A DNA stretch of 64,000 nucleotides from Arthrobacter sp. U41 (GCF_007679325.1 NZ_VEGI01000007.1:124001-188000); one strand, 5' to 3'. Shown: positions 38,307-47,451, counted from the stretch's first letter. Made by a program: numbers and translations. Notes: a model not told the origin generated them from the letters alone.

Positions 38307-39287
38307 ATGAGCGAAATTACGGCACACGGCGAGAAGAAGCTGGTGCTTGCCGCTGGACGCGCGCATCCTGAGCTGGCGAGGGAAATCGCCAAGGAGCTCG
38401 GAACCGAGCTGCTGCCCCTGGATGCCTACGACTTCGCCAACGGTGAGATCTACGTCCGGGCGGGCGAGAGCGTGCGTGGCACCGATGCCTTCGTCATCCA
38501 GGCGCACCCCGCCCCGCTGAACAACTGGCTGATGGAACAGCTCATCATGATCGATTCGCTCAAGCGGGCCTCCGCCAAGCGCATCACCGTGGTGTCCCCG
38601 TTCTACCCGTACGCCCGGCAGGACAAGAAGGGCCGCGGCCGCGAACCCATCTCCGCACGCCTGGTCGCCGATCTGTACAAAACCGCCGGCGCCGACCGCA
38701 TCATGAGCGTGGACCTGCACACCTCGCAGATCCAGGGCTTCTTCGACGGACCGGTGGACCACCTCATGGCCATCCCGCTGCTGGCGGACTACATCCGCAC
38801 CCGCGTCGGCGCCGACGACATCACGGTGGTTTCCCCGGACACCGGCCGCGTCCGCGTCGCCGAGCAGTGGGCCGAGCGCCTCGGCGGGGCGCCGCTGGCC
38901 TTCGTCCACAAGAGCCGCGACCTCACCGTCCCGAACCAGGCCGTCTCCAAGACGGTCGTGGGGCAGATCGAAGGACGCACCTGCGTCCTGATCGACGACA
39001 TGATCGACACCGGCGGAACCATTTCCGGCGCCGTCCAGGTGCTCAAGAACGCCGGCGCCAAGGATGTCATCATCGCGGCAACACACGCGGTGTTCTCCGA
39101 TCCGGCGGCCCAGCGGCTGTCCGAGTCCGGCGCCCGCGAGGTTGTGGTCACCAACACCCTGCCGATCGACGCCAGCAAGCGCTTCCCGCAGCTCACCGTG
39201 CTGTCCATCGCACCGCTGATCGCCCGCGCCATCCGCGAAGTGTTCGACGACGGCTCCGTGACCAGCCTGTTCGACGGCAACGCGTAG
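38307..39287 (+). CDS. prs: ribose-phosphate pyrophosphokinase
   Basis: Prs makes PRPP from ribose-5-phosphate and ATP for purine, pyrimidine, His and Trp synthesis. The 326-aa protein shows the class I motifs FYPYARQDKKGRGREPISAR (ATP/flexible loop), DLHTSQIQGFFDGPVDHL (metal and PRPP binding), VVSPDTGRVRVAEQW, and the PRPP loop VLIDDMIDTGGT. It is translationally close to glmU (6-nt gap), so the two are co-transcribed. A palindrome and a hairpin follow before the rplY leader. Confidence 0.97.
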   Translation: MSEITAHGEKKLVLAAGRAHPELAREIAKELGTELLPLDAYDFANGEIYVRAGESVRGTDAFVIQAHPAPLNNWLMEQLIMIDSLKRASAKRITVVSPFYPYARQDKKGRGREPISARLVADLYKTAGADRIMSVDLHTSQIQGFFDGPVDHLMAIPLLADYIRTRVGADDITVVSPDTGRVRVAEQWAERLGGAPLAFVHKSRDLTVPNQAVSKTVVGQIEGRTCVLIDDMIDTGGTISGAVQVLKNAGAKDVIIAATHAVFSDPAAQRLSESGAREVVVTNTLPIDASKRFPQLTVLSIAPLIARAIREVFDDGSVTSLFDGNA

Positions 39288-39305
39288 GTCTCCATGGAGC
39301 GCGGC

Positions 39306-39362
39306 TTGAGCATGCTCAACCGCCTGCCGGTGCGGGGCTGTTTTCCTGATTGCGGCCCCGCA
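39306..39362 (+). terminator. palindrome and hairpin after prs
   Basis: A perfect 14-bp palindrome TTGAGCATGCTCAA (39306-39319) is followed by an 8-bp stem TGCGGGGC / GCCCCGCA (39331-39338 with 39355-39362) enclosing a T-containing 16-nt loop. It may end the glmU-prs transcript, but a T-tract is missing. Confidence 0.35.
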
Positions 39363-39400
39363 CTGGTAGCCTAGAACCGAAACCTTGGCGAGGGAGAGCG

Positions 39401-39536
39401 CCGGTACGCCGTGTGCAGACAGTATGCACGGTCAACCGGACTGCTGGTATCCGTTATCGACTGGGTCTGAATCTCCTTCTGAAGGGCCGCTGCAGAGCAG
39501 CCCGGCGTTGAAGGTCGTAAACAGACCTCCGCCCTT
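39401..39536 (+). promoter_or_regulatory. structured 5' leader of rplY (possible autoregulatory RNA)
   Basis: Domain 1: CCGGT/ACCGG (39401-39405 with 39435-39439) enclosing CCGTG/CACGG (39409-39413 with 39427-39431). Domain 2 is a possible three-way junction. An outer stem AAGGGC/GCCCTT (39482-39487 with 39531-39536) encloses hairpins GCTGC/GCAGC (39489-39501) and AGGTC/GACCT (39512-39528). A possible -10, TAGCCT, lies at 39367. L25 autoregulates through its mRNA in some gammaproteobacteria; a comparable role here is inference. I recognise no known riboswitch. Confidence 0.5.
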
Positions 39537-39585
39537 GCTGAGCACCGTTTAGTCCCACAGCTTGAAATCCAACGAGGAGATATCC

Positions 39586-40185
39586 ATGTCTGAGCAGAAG
39601 CTCGCAGCAGAAGTCCGCACCGAATTCGGCAAGGGCTTCGCCCGCCGCGCCCGCATGGCCAACTTGATCCCGGCCGTCATCTACGGCCACGGCGCTGAGC
39701 CGATCCACATCACCCTGCCGGCGAAGGCCACCACCCTGGCCGTGCGCACCGCCAACGCCCTGCTGACCCTGGACATCAACGGCGAACAGCACCTTGCCCT
39801 CGTCAAGGACATCCAGCGCAACCCGATCAAGCAGATCATCGAGCACCTGGACCTGCTGACCGTCCGCACCGGCGAGAAGGTCACCGTTGACGTCCCCGTC
39901 CACCTCAGTGGCGAACTGGCTCCGGGCAACGTCCACAACCTGGAAATGACCACCGTCTCCCTCGAGGCCGAGGCCACCCACCTGCCGACCGCCGTCGAGG
40001 TCAGCATCGAAGGCCGCAGCGCCGGCGAGCACATCCACGCCTCCGACCTGGTCCTGCCGAAGGGCTCCGTCCTGCTGGCTGACCCCGAGGCACTCGTGGT
40101 CAACATCTCCGAGGCCACCGAGGTCACCGAGGAAGAGGCTTCCGAAGAGGCCACCGCCGAAGCTTCCGAGGCAGCAGCCGAGTAA
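39586..40185 (+). CDS. rplY: 50S ribosomal protein L25/general stress protein Ctc
   Basis: L25 binds 5S rRNA in the large subunit; the long Ctc form is stress-associated in Gram-positives. The 199-aa protein has the N-terminal 5S-binding domain (LAAEVRTEFGKGFARRARMA to HLALVKDIQRNPIKQIIEHL), a C-terminal beta domain, and a Glu/Ala-rich acidic tail from about residue 180. The ATG at 39586 follows GAGGAG. A roughly 200-nt folded leader precedes it, and pth follows 111 bp later. Confidence 0.95.
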   Translation: MSEQKLAAEVRTEFGKGFARRARMANLIPAVIYGHGAEPIHITLPAKATTLAVRTANALLTLDINGEQHLALVKDIQRNPIKQIIEHLDLLTVRTGEKVTVDVPVHLSGELAPGNVHNLEMTTVSLEAEATHLPTAVEVSIEGRSAGEHIHASDLVLPKGSVLLADPEALVVNISEATEVTEEEASEEATAEASEAAAE

Positions 40186-40296
40186 TTCCGGCGAAATCCT
40201 CCGCTGGCCGGGTCCCTTTGGGGCCCGGCCGCCGTCGTCTCCGCCCGGCAGGGACCCGGCGCCCGGACCCTGCCCGCCTTAGCGAAGGACCCACGC

Positions 40297-40884
40297 ATGA
40301 CTGACACCTGGCTGATCGTAGGCCTCGGCAACCCGGGGGCGGAGTATGCCCACAACCGGCATAACGTGGGCCAGATGGTCCTCGACGAACTCGCGTCCCG
40401 GATCGGGAGCGGTTTTAAATCCCACAAGTCACGGGCCCACGTCCTGGAAGGCCGGCTTGGCATCGGCGGTCCGCGGGTGGTGCTTGCCAAGCCGCTGAGC
40501 TACATGAACGTCTCCGGCGGGCCGGTCTCGGCGCTGGCCAAGTTCTACGACATCGAGCCCGGCCACGTCATCGCCGTGCATGATGAGATTGATATTCCCT
40601 TCGACACGGTGAAGCTGAAGCTCGGCGGCGGCGAAGGGGGACACAACGGGCTCCGGGATATCAGCAAGGCCCTTGCCACCAAGGACTACCTGCGCGTCCG
40701 GGTCGGTGTGGGCCGCCCGCCGGGCAGGATGGATACCGCCGACTTTGTGCTGAGGGATTTTTCCGGCCCGGAGAAGAAAGAACTGCCGTTCCTGGTCGAC
40801 ACAGCGGCCGACGCGGTGGAGGTCCTGGTCCGGGACGGCCTGCTTGCCGCGCAGCAACAGTTCCACCCCGCGAAGACACCCTAG
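40297..40884 (+). CDS. pth: peptidyl-tRNA hydrolase
   Basis: Pth releases tRNA from peptidyl-tRNA that drops off the ribosome. The 195-aa protein has the family motifs IVGLGNPGAEYAHNRHNVGQ with catalytic His near residue 22, KPLSYMNVSGGPV, and DEIDIPFDTVKLKLGGGEGG. The length is normal. In many actinobacteria mfd follows pth closely; here mfd lies about 22 kb downstream, after the LuxR cluster and other genes. Confidence 0.97.
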   Translation: MTDTWLIVGLGNPGAEYAHNRHNVGQMVLDELASRIGSGFKSHKSRAHVLEGRLGIGGPRVVLAKPLSYMNVSGGPVSALAKFYDIEPGHVIAVHDEIDIPFDTVKLKLGGGEGGHNGLRDISKALATKDYLRVRVGVGRPPGRMDTADFVLRDFSGPEKKELPFLVDTAADAVEVLVRDGLLAAQQQFHPAKTP

Positions 40885-40952
40885 CCCAAACACGCCGCGG
40901 AAATCCGGTGCGGTGCACCGCGTAACGCGGCGCCACCGACGCGGCGAATTGC

Positions 40953-40981
40953 TTCCAAGCTTCCTGAAATGCCGTTATGAT
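40953..40981 (+). promoter_or_regulatory. candidate promoter of the first LuxR-type gene
   Basis: TATGAT (40976-40981) is a good -10; TTCCAA (40953-40958) is a weak -35 at 17-nt spacing. A 93-nt leader would precede the ATG at 41074. Confidence 0.35.
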
Positions 40982-41073
40982 CGCTCTACTCTCATGTCGG
41001 GGGATAGGGATACGCTACTTCTAGGTGGACGGTCTCAGTTTTGCTGTCCGCAAAGCGGTACAAAGGAAACAAG

Positions 41074-43815
41074 ATGTCGAGGGAATCGCTGGGCTGGGGG
41101 AATGTTTCCACTACATTGGCACCCGCCGAAGAACCTGCATCCGGTCCGCTGGACCGGCACAGGTGGTCAGGTCTCGCGCGCAATGCCGACGCCGACCGGG
41201 TTCGCAGCGCCCTGATCGCGGAGGACCGGATGGGCGTGGTCATCACCGGCGACCGCGGCGTCGGCAAGACGCAGGTGGGCCGCGCCGCGGTGGCAGGCTT
41301 CGGCCCCGACGTCTACACGCTGCAGCTCCGCACCCCGGGACCCGGAACGGCAACTCCCTACGGGTGCCTCGCCTTCACGCTCGCCCGGTTGCCGCAAAGT
41401 TCCCTCGGCTCGCCGACTGCCATCCTGCACGGCATCACTTCCCGGATCCGTGACGATGCCGCCGGACGCAAGTGCGTCATCCTGCTGGACAACGCCGGCG
41501 GACTGGACGAACTAAGTACCGGCGTCCTGCTCAACCTGCTTCAGACCCGGACAGCGCGGCTCGTGGCCACCGCCCAGCGCACGACGGACCTGCCGCCGGA
41601 CTTCTACTGGCTCATCACCTCCGGCCAGCTGGCTGAGGTCCGGCTCGCCAACCTCACGGAGGTCGAGACCCTCGAAGTGCTCCAGGCCGCGCTGGGACAC
41701 AGGGTTTCCAGCGCGCTGGCGAGCCAGCTGCACCAACTTGTCGGCGGCAGCCCGACCCTGCTGCAGGCCGTTGTCTCCGAGCAGATTGAACGGGGCAACC
41801 TCGTGTTGTCCGGATCCGTCTGGACCCTGGTGGATGAGGTGGTCCTGGACGGCCGCACCGCACTGGAAGACATTGTGCGGGCCCGGTACGCCCGGGAAAC
41901 GCCGGTGGCCCGGGAGGTCATCGAAGTGCTCTCCTGCGCCCGGACCCTGCCGCTGGCCAGGCTCGCACGGATGTACAGCCCCGGGGTCATAGCGGACATG
42001 GAAGACGCCGGCCAGATTGTCGTTGACCGCACGGACCGGCATCTCGTTTCGCTCGGGGACCGCTACCTGGGCGACATCGTCCGGAACTGGCTCAGTGTGG
42101 AGCGCCGGCTGGAACTGCGCGACAAGGTACCGGGGCACCAGCAGGACGAGCTGAACGAGCTCACTGTGGAGGACCTGCTGGCGTACGCCGCATGGACCCA
42201 CGATTGCGACGCGCCCCTTGCGCCGGCCCACGCCGTGGCGGCTGCCGGCGCCGCCGTCAAACTCTTCGACCCGAAGTTCGCGCTCAAGTGCGCCGGCAGC
42301 CTGAGTCCGGCGGACCCGGAATGGACCGAGGGGCAGCTGCAGAAGTCCGCGGCCTACCTGCAGCTCGGACTGCCGCTGCAGGCGATGGCTGCCCTGGACG
42401 ATGTGTCGGAACCACAGATCAGCGCCCTCGGCGCGGCAGCGTACGCGGAGCTGATTGCCGCCAAGGCCGACTGCATGTCGTGGCTCGAGGACCGGACCGG
42501 GCAGGTACCCGACCTGATCCGGCAGGGCCGGCAGCATCTCGACGAGCTCGGTGAGGACGGCCCGCCGGCACCGGCCGGGGAGCTGACCCGCGCCCGTTTG
42601 TGCCTGGACCTCTGCGAATTCAACTATCTCTCCTTTGTCGGTGACTACGCGCCTATGATGGACCGGCTCACCGCGGCGGCCTCGTCGGAAACGGATGACG
42701 AGAATCCGGTGCACAGGCTGAGGTCCGCGATCATTCTGATGGAAGCCCTGTGCATGACGGGCAAGGAACTTGAAGCCCGCAAGCTGATGCGCGACATCGG
42801 CGGCCAGCTCGGGGAGTGGTCCAACGTCCCGCGGATCCGCGAGAACTTCGCGTGGAGATCCTTCAACGTGCTGCTGCTGTCCGGACAGTGGCGCCAGAGC
42901 ATCGACATGCTCAAGGACGCCAGCGGCCGGGCAGGCCACGGGCTGCATTCCGGCAGCGCGCCCACTGATCTGGCCGTCGGCCTCGCCTATGTCTATGCGG
43001 GCCGCGGCTACATGGCCCTCGACCCGCTCCTGGCCGCGATAGCGCAGCTCGAAGTCAGGGCAAGCCTGCACTCACTGCGGCAGGCCTACGCGGCCACCGC
43101 CTTCGCCTACGCCCAGACCGGGAACTCCGTGCAGGCCACGGTCTATCTGGACCGGGCGCGGTCAGCAGAGGGAGCAGCCCGCTTCGCGGTCCGAAGCTCC
43201 GCGGACTTCTGCATGGACATGGCCTCGCGCTGGCTTGGTGATCCGGAGGCGAAAGACCGGCTGGTGCGTTCGGCCGAGGAACACTACCGGCGCGGCCGGT
43301 ACACCCTGGCCGGCATCTTCATGCTCGGCGCGACGGTCAACGGCACCGCCAGGGACTTCCAGTTCATGGAAGAGATCGCAGCATTGCGGCAGGGTCCGCT
43401 GGCGGAACTCTCCCGCACCGTCGCCGTCGGCAGCCGCAAAAAAGATGCCGCCATCATGCTGGAAGCCGCCGGCCAGGCAGCCGCCATGGAACTTGACGCC
43501 GTCCAGGCCCGGTGCGCCGCCCTCGCTTTCGACTTCGCCAAGGCCGCGGGTCTGAGCGGGAAAGCGAGCGCCGCACATGCCATCCTGGAGAGCCTTGCGG
43601 GTTCCGTTCCGGCCTTGCCGATCATGCCCCGGAACAAGGGGCCGCTGCTCACAGAGAGGGAGCGCCAGATAGCCACCCTTGCCGGCAACGGGGTCTCCAA
43701 CAAGGACATCGCCCTGGCCATCGGCATCTCCGTGCGGACCGTGGAAGGACACCTGTACCAGGTGTTCACCAAGCTGGGAGTTTCTTCGCGAAGTGATCTG
43801 CTTGGCCTCATCTAG
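41074..43815 (+). CDS. ATPase-domain LuxR family transcriptional regulator (1 of 4)
   Basis: The 913-aa protein has an N-terminal STAND-type ATPase with Walker A GDRGVGKT at residues 59-66 and Walker B CVILLDNAGGLDEL near 132-145. A long helical, TPR-like middle (about 350-830) follows. The C-terminal GerE/LuxR helix-turn-helix runs from LTERERQIATLAGNGVS to RTVEGHLYQVFTKLGVS. Such large LuxR (LAL-like) proteins are ATP-gated, signal-responsive activators. The ATG at 41074 is preceded by AAAGGA. Three paralogues of the same build follow on the same strand. Ligand and targets are unknown. Confidence 0.88.
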   Translation: MSRESLGWGNVSTTLAPAEEPASGPLDRHRWSGLARNADADRVRSALIAEDRMGVVITGDRGVGKTQVGRAAVAGFGPDVYTLQLRTPGPGTATPYGCLAFTLARLPQSSLGSPTAILHGITSRIRDDAAGRKCVILLDNAGGLDELSTGVLLNLLQTRTARLVATAQRTTDLPPDFYWLITSGQLAEVRLANLTEVETLEVLQAALGHRVSSALASQLHQLVGGSPTLLQAVVSEQIERGNLVLSGSVWTLVDEVVLDGRTALEDIVRARYARETPVAREVIEVLSCARTLPLARLARMYSPGVIADMEDAGQIVVDRTDRHLVSLGDRYLGDIVRNWLSVERRLELRDKVPGHQQDELNELTVEDLLAYAAWTHDCDAPLAPAHAVAAAGAAVKLFDPKFALKCAGSLSPADPEWTEGQLQKSAAYLQLGLPLQAMAALDDVSEPQISALGAAAYAELIAAKADCMSWLEDRTGQVPDLIRQGRQHLDELGEDGPPAPAGELTRARLCLDLCEFNYLSFVGDYAPMMDRLTAAASSETDDENPVHRLRSAIILMEALCMTGKELEARKLMRDIGGQLGEWSNVPRIRENFAWRSFNVLLLSGQWRQSIDMLKDASGRAGHGLHSGSAPTDLAVGLAYVYAGRGYMALDPLLAAIAQLEVRASLHSLRQAYAATAFAYAQTGNSVQATVYLDRARSAEGAARFAVRSSADFCMDMASRWLGDPEAKDRLVRSAEEHYRRGRYTLAGIFMLGATVNGTARDFQFMEEIAALRQGPLAELSRTVAVGSRKKDAAIMLEAAGQAAAMELDAVQARCAALAFDFAKAAGLSGKASAAHAILESLAGSVPALPIMPRNKGPLLTERERQIATLAGNGVSNKDIALAIGISVRTVEGHLYQVFTKLGVSSRSDLLGLI

Positions 43816-46507
43816 GAAACGCGCAGCTGCTCCCGATGAGGCGGGGGGATCCAACGCCTTGACCGGCCGTGTGGAGGATCTGGGCTCGGCGGTGGAGGCG
43901 ATCCGGGGCAGCACGCACGTCGCGGTCCTGCTGCTCGGGGACAGCGGGATCGGCAAATCCACGCTCCTGGACGCCGTGGTGGCCGAACTGGGAACAACTG
44001 TCACGCCGGTCCGCATCCACGGCAGCCCTTCGCTGACGAACGTGCCGTACGGGGTGCTGGGTCCGTTTATCGTTGAATTGCCCGTTCAGGAGGCCACGTC
44101 ACAGCTCGCGGTGCTCAGGACCCTCTGGTCCCGGCTGGACGAAGAGCGCCGCGCCTCCCAGATGCCCCTGCTACTGATCGTGGACGACGCCCATGACCTG
44201 GACGAGGCCACCGCAGGGATCCTGGTGGAACTGGCCGCCGCCGGCTGGGCGAAACTGCTTGTAGCCTCGGCCACCCGGCCGGGTCTGCCGGACCCACTGC
44301 TGCAGCTGTGGTTTGAAGGCATGGCCGAACGGATCGACCTCCGCCCGCTCACCCAGGGGCAGACGACGGAAATTCTGGAACGCGAGCTGGGATCCCAGGT
44401 CTTGCCGAACGTCGCTGAAATCCTCTGGGAAGCCTCCGAGGGCAACCCGCTGCTGCTCAACGGCCTGATCGACGACGCAAAAAAGGACGGCACACTACTG
44501 CAGCGCAACGGGGTGTGGCTGCTGGGGCGTCCCCTGAACAGTCACGGGGACCGACTGTCCGACGTCGTGCGCCGGCAGCTACTGCGGCGCTCGCCGGAGG
44601 AGCGCCAGGCCCTGAACCTGATTGCCCTCGCGGAACCGGTGTCCCGCGAGCTGATCGAGTCCACAGTGGGCCAGGATCCGGTTGCCGTGCTCATTGAACA
44701 TGAACTGATCAGGGTCACGCCGGGACCCCACCCTCAACTGCGCCTGTGGCACTCGATCTATGCCGACACCCTGCGCAACCTCATTTCTCCGGCGCGCAGC
44801 CTCCAGCTCCGGCAGAGCCTCCTCCGGCTCATGGACAGCGAACCGACCTCGGCGGAAGGCCTGCTCCGGCAGGTGAGCTGGTCGATGGAATGCGGGGCAG
44901 AGGTCGATGACCGGCAGCTGCTGCGGGCGGCCGTGCTGGCCAGCCGGCTCTACGAGGACGAGCTGGCACGCAAGGCCGCCGCCCTGATCAAGGATCCTGA
45001 GCTCCAGGTGGCGGCACGGTCTGTGACCGCGCGGACATACTTCAACACCTCGGACTATGCCGCCGCCCGGGACATCCTGGAGGCCGACTTCGCCAAGGGC
45101 CTCAGCGTGGCGGTCCTGCTGACAGGCACCCTGATGTGGGCTGCCGTGCAGGCCGCGCTCGGATACAGCCCGGCCGACATCATGGACCGCGCCAGAGCCC
45201 TCCTGGAGGCAGGCGAGCGACTGGCCAAGGAAAACCCCGAGGACGCGGAGGGAATCCTCAAGGCCACGCGGGAGCGCTATGCCACCATGCACGCGATGGT
45301 GTTCGCGCTGGCCGGCGAGTACCCGGACGGTGACGGCGCACAGGCCGACGTGTGGGCCGGTCCGCCGGCCAACACCCTGGAGGCTGCGTTCAGGCTGGCC
45401 CTGGAATCGGAACAGCTCCTCGTCCAGGGGAAGGCCGTGCAGGCGTTCGCGACGGTTTCCGAGGCCCTGGAATCAGCGGGCTCCGGACACGACGAACTGT
45501 ATTTCCTGGCTGAATTCCTCGTGGCCCGGGCGGCAGCAGCGGTCATCCACGGCGGCGACTGGGAAGCAGCAGAGACGCTCCTGGCTGGGGTAGCAGCCGG
45601 GCCCGGGCCCAACCGCATTTCGTTCGGCGGGGGAGTCCACGCCGCGCACGGCGTCATCCTGCTGTACCAGGGCAAGGCTGCCCAGGCCCTGCACACCCTT
45701 AGCGCGGCATTGGAGTCATTGCGGCTCGCAGATCCCCAGCAGCTCTTCGCACTGACCTCTTCGATGGCCTTCGCCGCCGCCGCCGACGTCGGGGCCAAGG
45801 ACAAGGCTGCGGCATTCCTGGCCGACTACGAGGCTGCGCCGCGGGCCGTGTCACGCTACCTGCGCATTCTCTCGCAAATGGCAGTCACCTACGGCAAGGC
45901 CAGGCTCGGCAACTATCCGGGCGCCATTGACGAGCTCCGGGCGCTGGGCCGTCCCAAGGGCGGAGGCTCCACGGCGGGCCTGGAGTTCGATGCACTCGCC
46001 TTCTGCCTTGCACTGGGGGACCGGGATGCCGCTTCCCGGGTGCTCGAACTGCAGCCCGATCTCGAGGGTCCCAGGGCAGCTGCCATCGGCCACTATGCGG
46101 CTGCGATCCGCACCGGCCTGGCTGCAGACCATCTCGAAGCCGCCAAGAGCTGCGAAGACGCCGAGCTGTGGGGTTTCGCGGCGCTGGCCTACGATGCGGC
46201 TGCGGTCGGATACCGGGCGGCCGGGGACACCCTCAGGGAGCGTGTGGCGCTGTCCCAGCGCAAGCGGTGCCTGGACCGGATGGACAGCGTCGACGGCCAG
46301 GAGCCGGAACCCGATTCCGATGCCCTTGGCGTGCTGACGCGCCGGGAGCGCGACATTGTGGCACTGGCGGTGCGCGGCCTCAGCGACCGCCAGATTGCCG
46401 CCGAGCTGCAGGTGTCCATCCGAACGGTCGAAGGCCACCTGTACCGCAGCTATGCCAAGCTCAACGTCAGCGGCCGGGACCAGCTGCCCGGTGTGTCCCC
46501 GGGCTAG
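43793..46507 (+). CDS. ATPase-domain LuxR family transcriptional regulator (2 of 4)
   Basis: The protein is about 904 aa from the GTG at 43793, overlapping gene 1 by 23 nt, so the two are probably translationally coupled. A TTG at 43802 is an alternative start. Walker A is GDSGIGKS at about residues 49-56 and Walker B is LLLIVDDAHDLDEA. The middle is helical and Ala-rich, consistent with TPR-like repeats. The C-terminal LuxR helix-turn-helix reads LTRRERDIVALAVRGLS to RTVEGHLYRSYAKLNVS. The absence of a strong ribosome-binding site fits coupling to gene 1. Function is unknown beyond regulation. Confidence 0.86.
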   Translation: MICLASSRKRAAAPDEAGGSNALTGRVEDLGSAVEAIRGSTHVAVLLLGDSGIGKSTLLDAVVAELGTTVTPVRIHGSPSLTNVPYGVLGPFIVELPVQEATSQLAVLRTLWSRLDEERRASQMPLLLIVDDAHDLDEATAGILVELAAAGWAKLLVASATRPGLPDPLLQLWFEGMAERIDLRPLTQGQTTEILERELGSQVLPNVAEILWEASEGNPLLLNGLIDDAKKDGTLLQRNGVWLLGRPLNSHGDRLSDVVRRQLLRRSPEERQALNLIALAEPVSRELIESTVGQDPVAVLIEHELIRVTPGPHPQLRLWHSIYADTLRNLISPARSLQLRQSLLRLMDSEPTSAEGLLRQVSWSMECGAEVDDRQLLRAAVLASRLYEDELARKAAALIKDPELQVAARSVTARTYFNTSDYAAARDILEADFAKGLSVAVLLTGTLMWAAVQAALGYSPADIMDRARALLEAGERLAKENPEDAEGILKATRERYATMHAMVFALAGEYPDGDGAQADVWAGPPANTLEAAFRLALESEQLLVQGKAVQAFATVSEALESAGSGHDELYFLAEFLVARAAAAVIHGGDWEAAETLLAGVAAGPGPNRISFGGGVHAAHGVILLYQGKAAQALHTLSAALESLRLADPQQLFALTSSMAFAAAADVGAKDKAAAFLADYEAAPRAVSRYLRILSQMAVTYGKARLGNYPGAIDELRALGRPKGGGSTAGLEFDALAFCLALGDRDAASRVLELQPDLEGPRAAAIGHYAAAIRTGLAADHLEAAKSCEDAELWGFAALAYDAAAVGYRAAGDTLRERVALSQRKRCLDRMDSVDGQEPEPDSDALGVLTRRERDIVALAVRGLSDRQIAAELQVSIRTVEGHLYRSYAKLNVSGRDQLPGVSPG

Positions 46508-46777
46508 CCAACGTGACCATCTTCCGGGTCGCCGATGCCCGGCACGCTGCAGAAACACTCCCTTCACCCGCCCCGGCGTGCGTAAGGCCGGGTAAACGGG
46601 CAAGTAGGCTCCGGGCCACCCGCGTACGGGGACCGCGTAGCCGGACCGCGCAAGCGTCAGGTGCCCGTTGCCGTGACAAGTACCCTCGATCCCGGTTCGT
46701 TCGGAACCCGGCACGAATTCGAGTACGGACTACCGGTGCCCCGGTGCCGTCCGGTTCGCTAAATTGTATTCAGGCAT

Positions 46778-46821
46778 CAGGAATCACCCACCAGGATTCT
46801 CCCGCCCATCAGGATTTACCC
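46778..46821 (+). repeat. three direct copies of a 12-bp motif CAGGAWTYWCCC
   Basis: Copies at 46778-46789, 46792-46803 and 46810-46821 read CAGGAATCACCC, CAGGATTCTCCC and CAGGATTTACCC. They lie in the noncoding gap between LuxR genes 2 and 3, about 30 nt upstream of a small possible ORF. Closely spaced direct copies suggest a regulator-binding site. Confidence 0.7.
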
Positions 46822-46852
46822 GGGCAGTACCACCCGACAAAGGACGTTGAAC

Positions 46853-46948
46853 GTGGAGCCATCAATGCGGAAGCGGCCCAGGCCCTCCGATGAAGCTGCC
46901 AGGATCGCCGGCCTTGGGGATCTCCCGCTCTGGTGCAGTAGACACTAA
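46853..46948 (+). CDS. possible small ORF (31 aa), unconfirmed
   Basis: A GTG at 46853, preceded by AAAGGA at about 8 nt, opens a 31-codon frame ending TAA at 46948. The peptide is basic and starts VEPSMRKRPRPSDEAARIAG. It has no family I recognise. It sits between the CAGGAWTYWCCC repeats and two strong hairpins, as a leader peptide might, but it could be a chance frame. Confidence 0.25.
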   Translation: MEPSMRKRPRPSDEAARIAGLGDLPLWCSRH

Positions 46949-47002
46949 ATTTCTTCCATGGTCTCCCCAATTGGTTCCGCTTGGAGCGTGAACCCCTTTG
47001 AC

Positions 47003-47127
47003 GGAGCCGACGGCGTCGGAACCTTCTGAGACCGAGGTTCCTCCCCCCAGCCGCCGTCGGCTCCCTAGCTTTACGGTCCGCAGTCCTGGCTCGGCCGCCC
47101 GCAGCCCGGGCGGCCGTGCCAGGACTG
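47003..47127 (+). other. pair of strong nested hairpins in the LuxR 2-3 gap
   Basis: Hairpin A: a 12-bp outer stem (47003-47014 with 47053-47064, arm GGAGCCGACGGC) encloses a 7-bp stem GGAACCT/AGGTTCC (47018-47024 with 47035-47041). Hairpin B: a 10-bp stem CAGTCCTGGC/GCCAGGACTG (47081-47090 with 47118-47127) encloses a 9-bp stem GGCCGCCCG/CGGGCGGCC (47093-47101 with 47107-47115). Neither has a long T-tract. They could be tandem terminators, an attenuator, or part of a small RNA. The rest of the 46508-47451 gap shows no gene I can support apart from the small ORF noted at 46853. Confidence 0.75.
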
Positions 47128-47451
47128 TGTCGCCCACCGGGTGGCAGACGCTCGCAGCAGGCTGAGGCCCGCAGCGTCACGGCACCGTCCGGGCCTGAGC
47201 TGCACCGATGCCGCCGGTTCCGGAGCCCTGGTCCACGTGCGGAGAATGGCATATTGCCCGGGAGCCGGGCACGGCAGCTCCGACTACTTGGTTTTGTAAT
47301 CGTGGGGGCCCTCGGATTCTGAGTACACCTGCGTAGCCCCCGGCCGATCACCACGTTGGTAATCGAGTAGCACTTACGCATCCCGATAAATCCCCGCATC
47401 CATAAATTGGACCTATCGGTAGTCAATACTTTGATTGCGAAGGTCTCTCTC

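Noticed and set aside
36393-39086. Open frame of about 897 codons on the minus strand
   Set aside because: It is antisense to tRNA-Gln, glmU and prs, which have clear motifs. It is a high-GC shadow frame with no recognisable domain.
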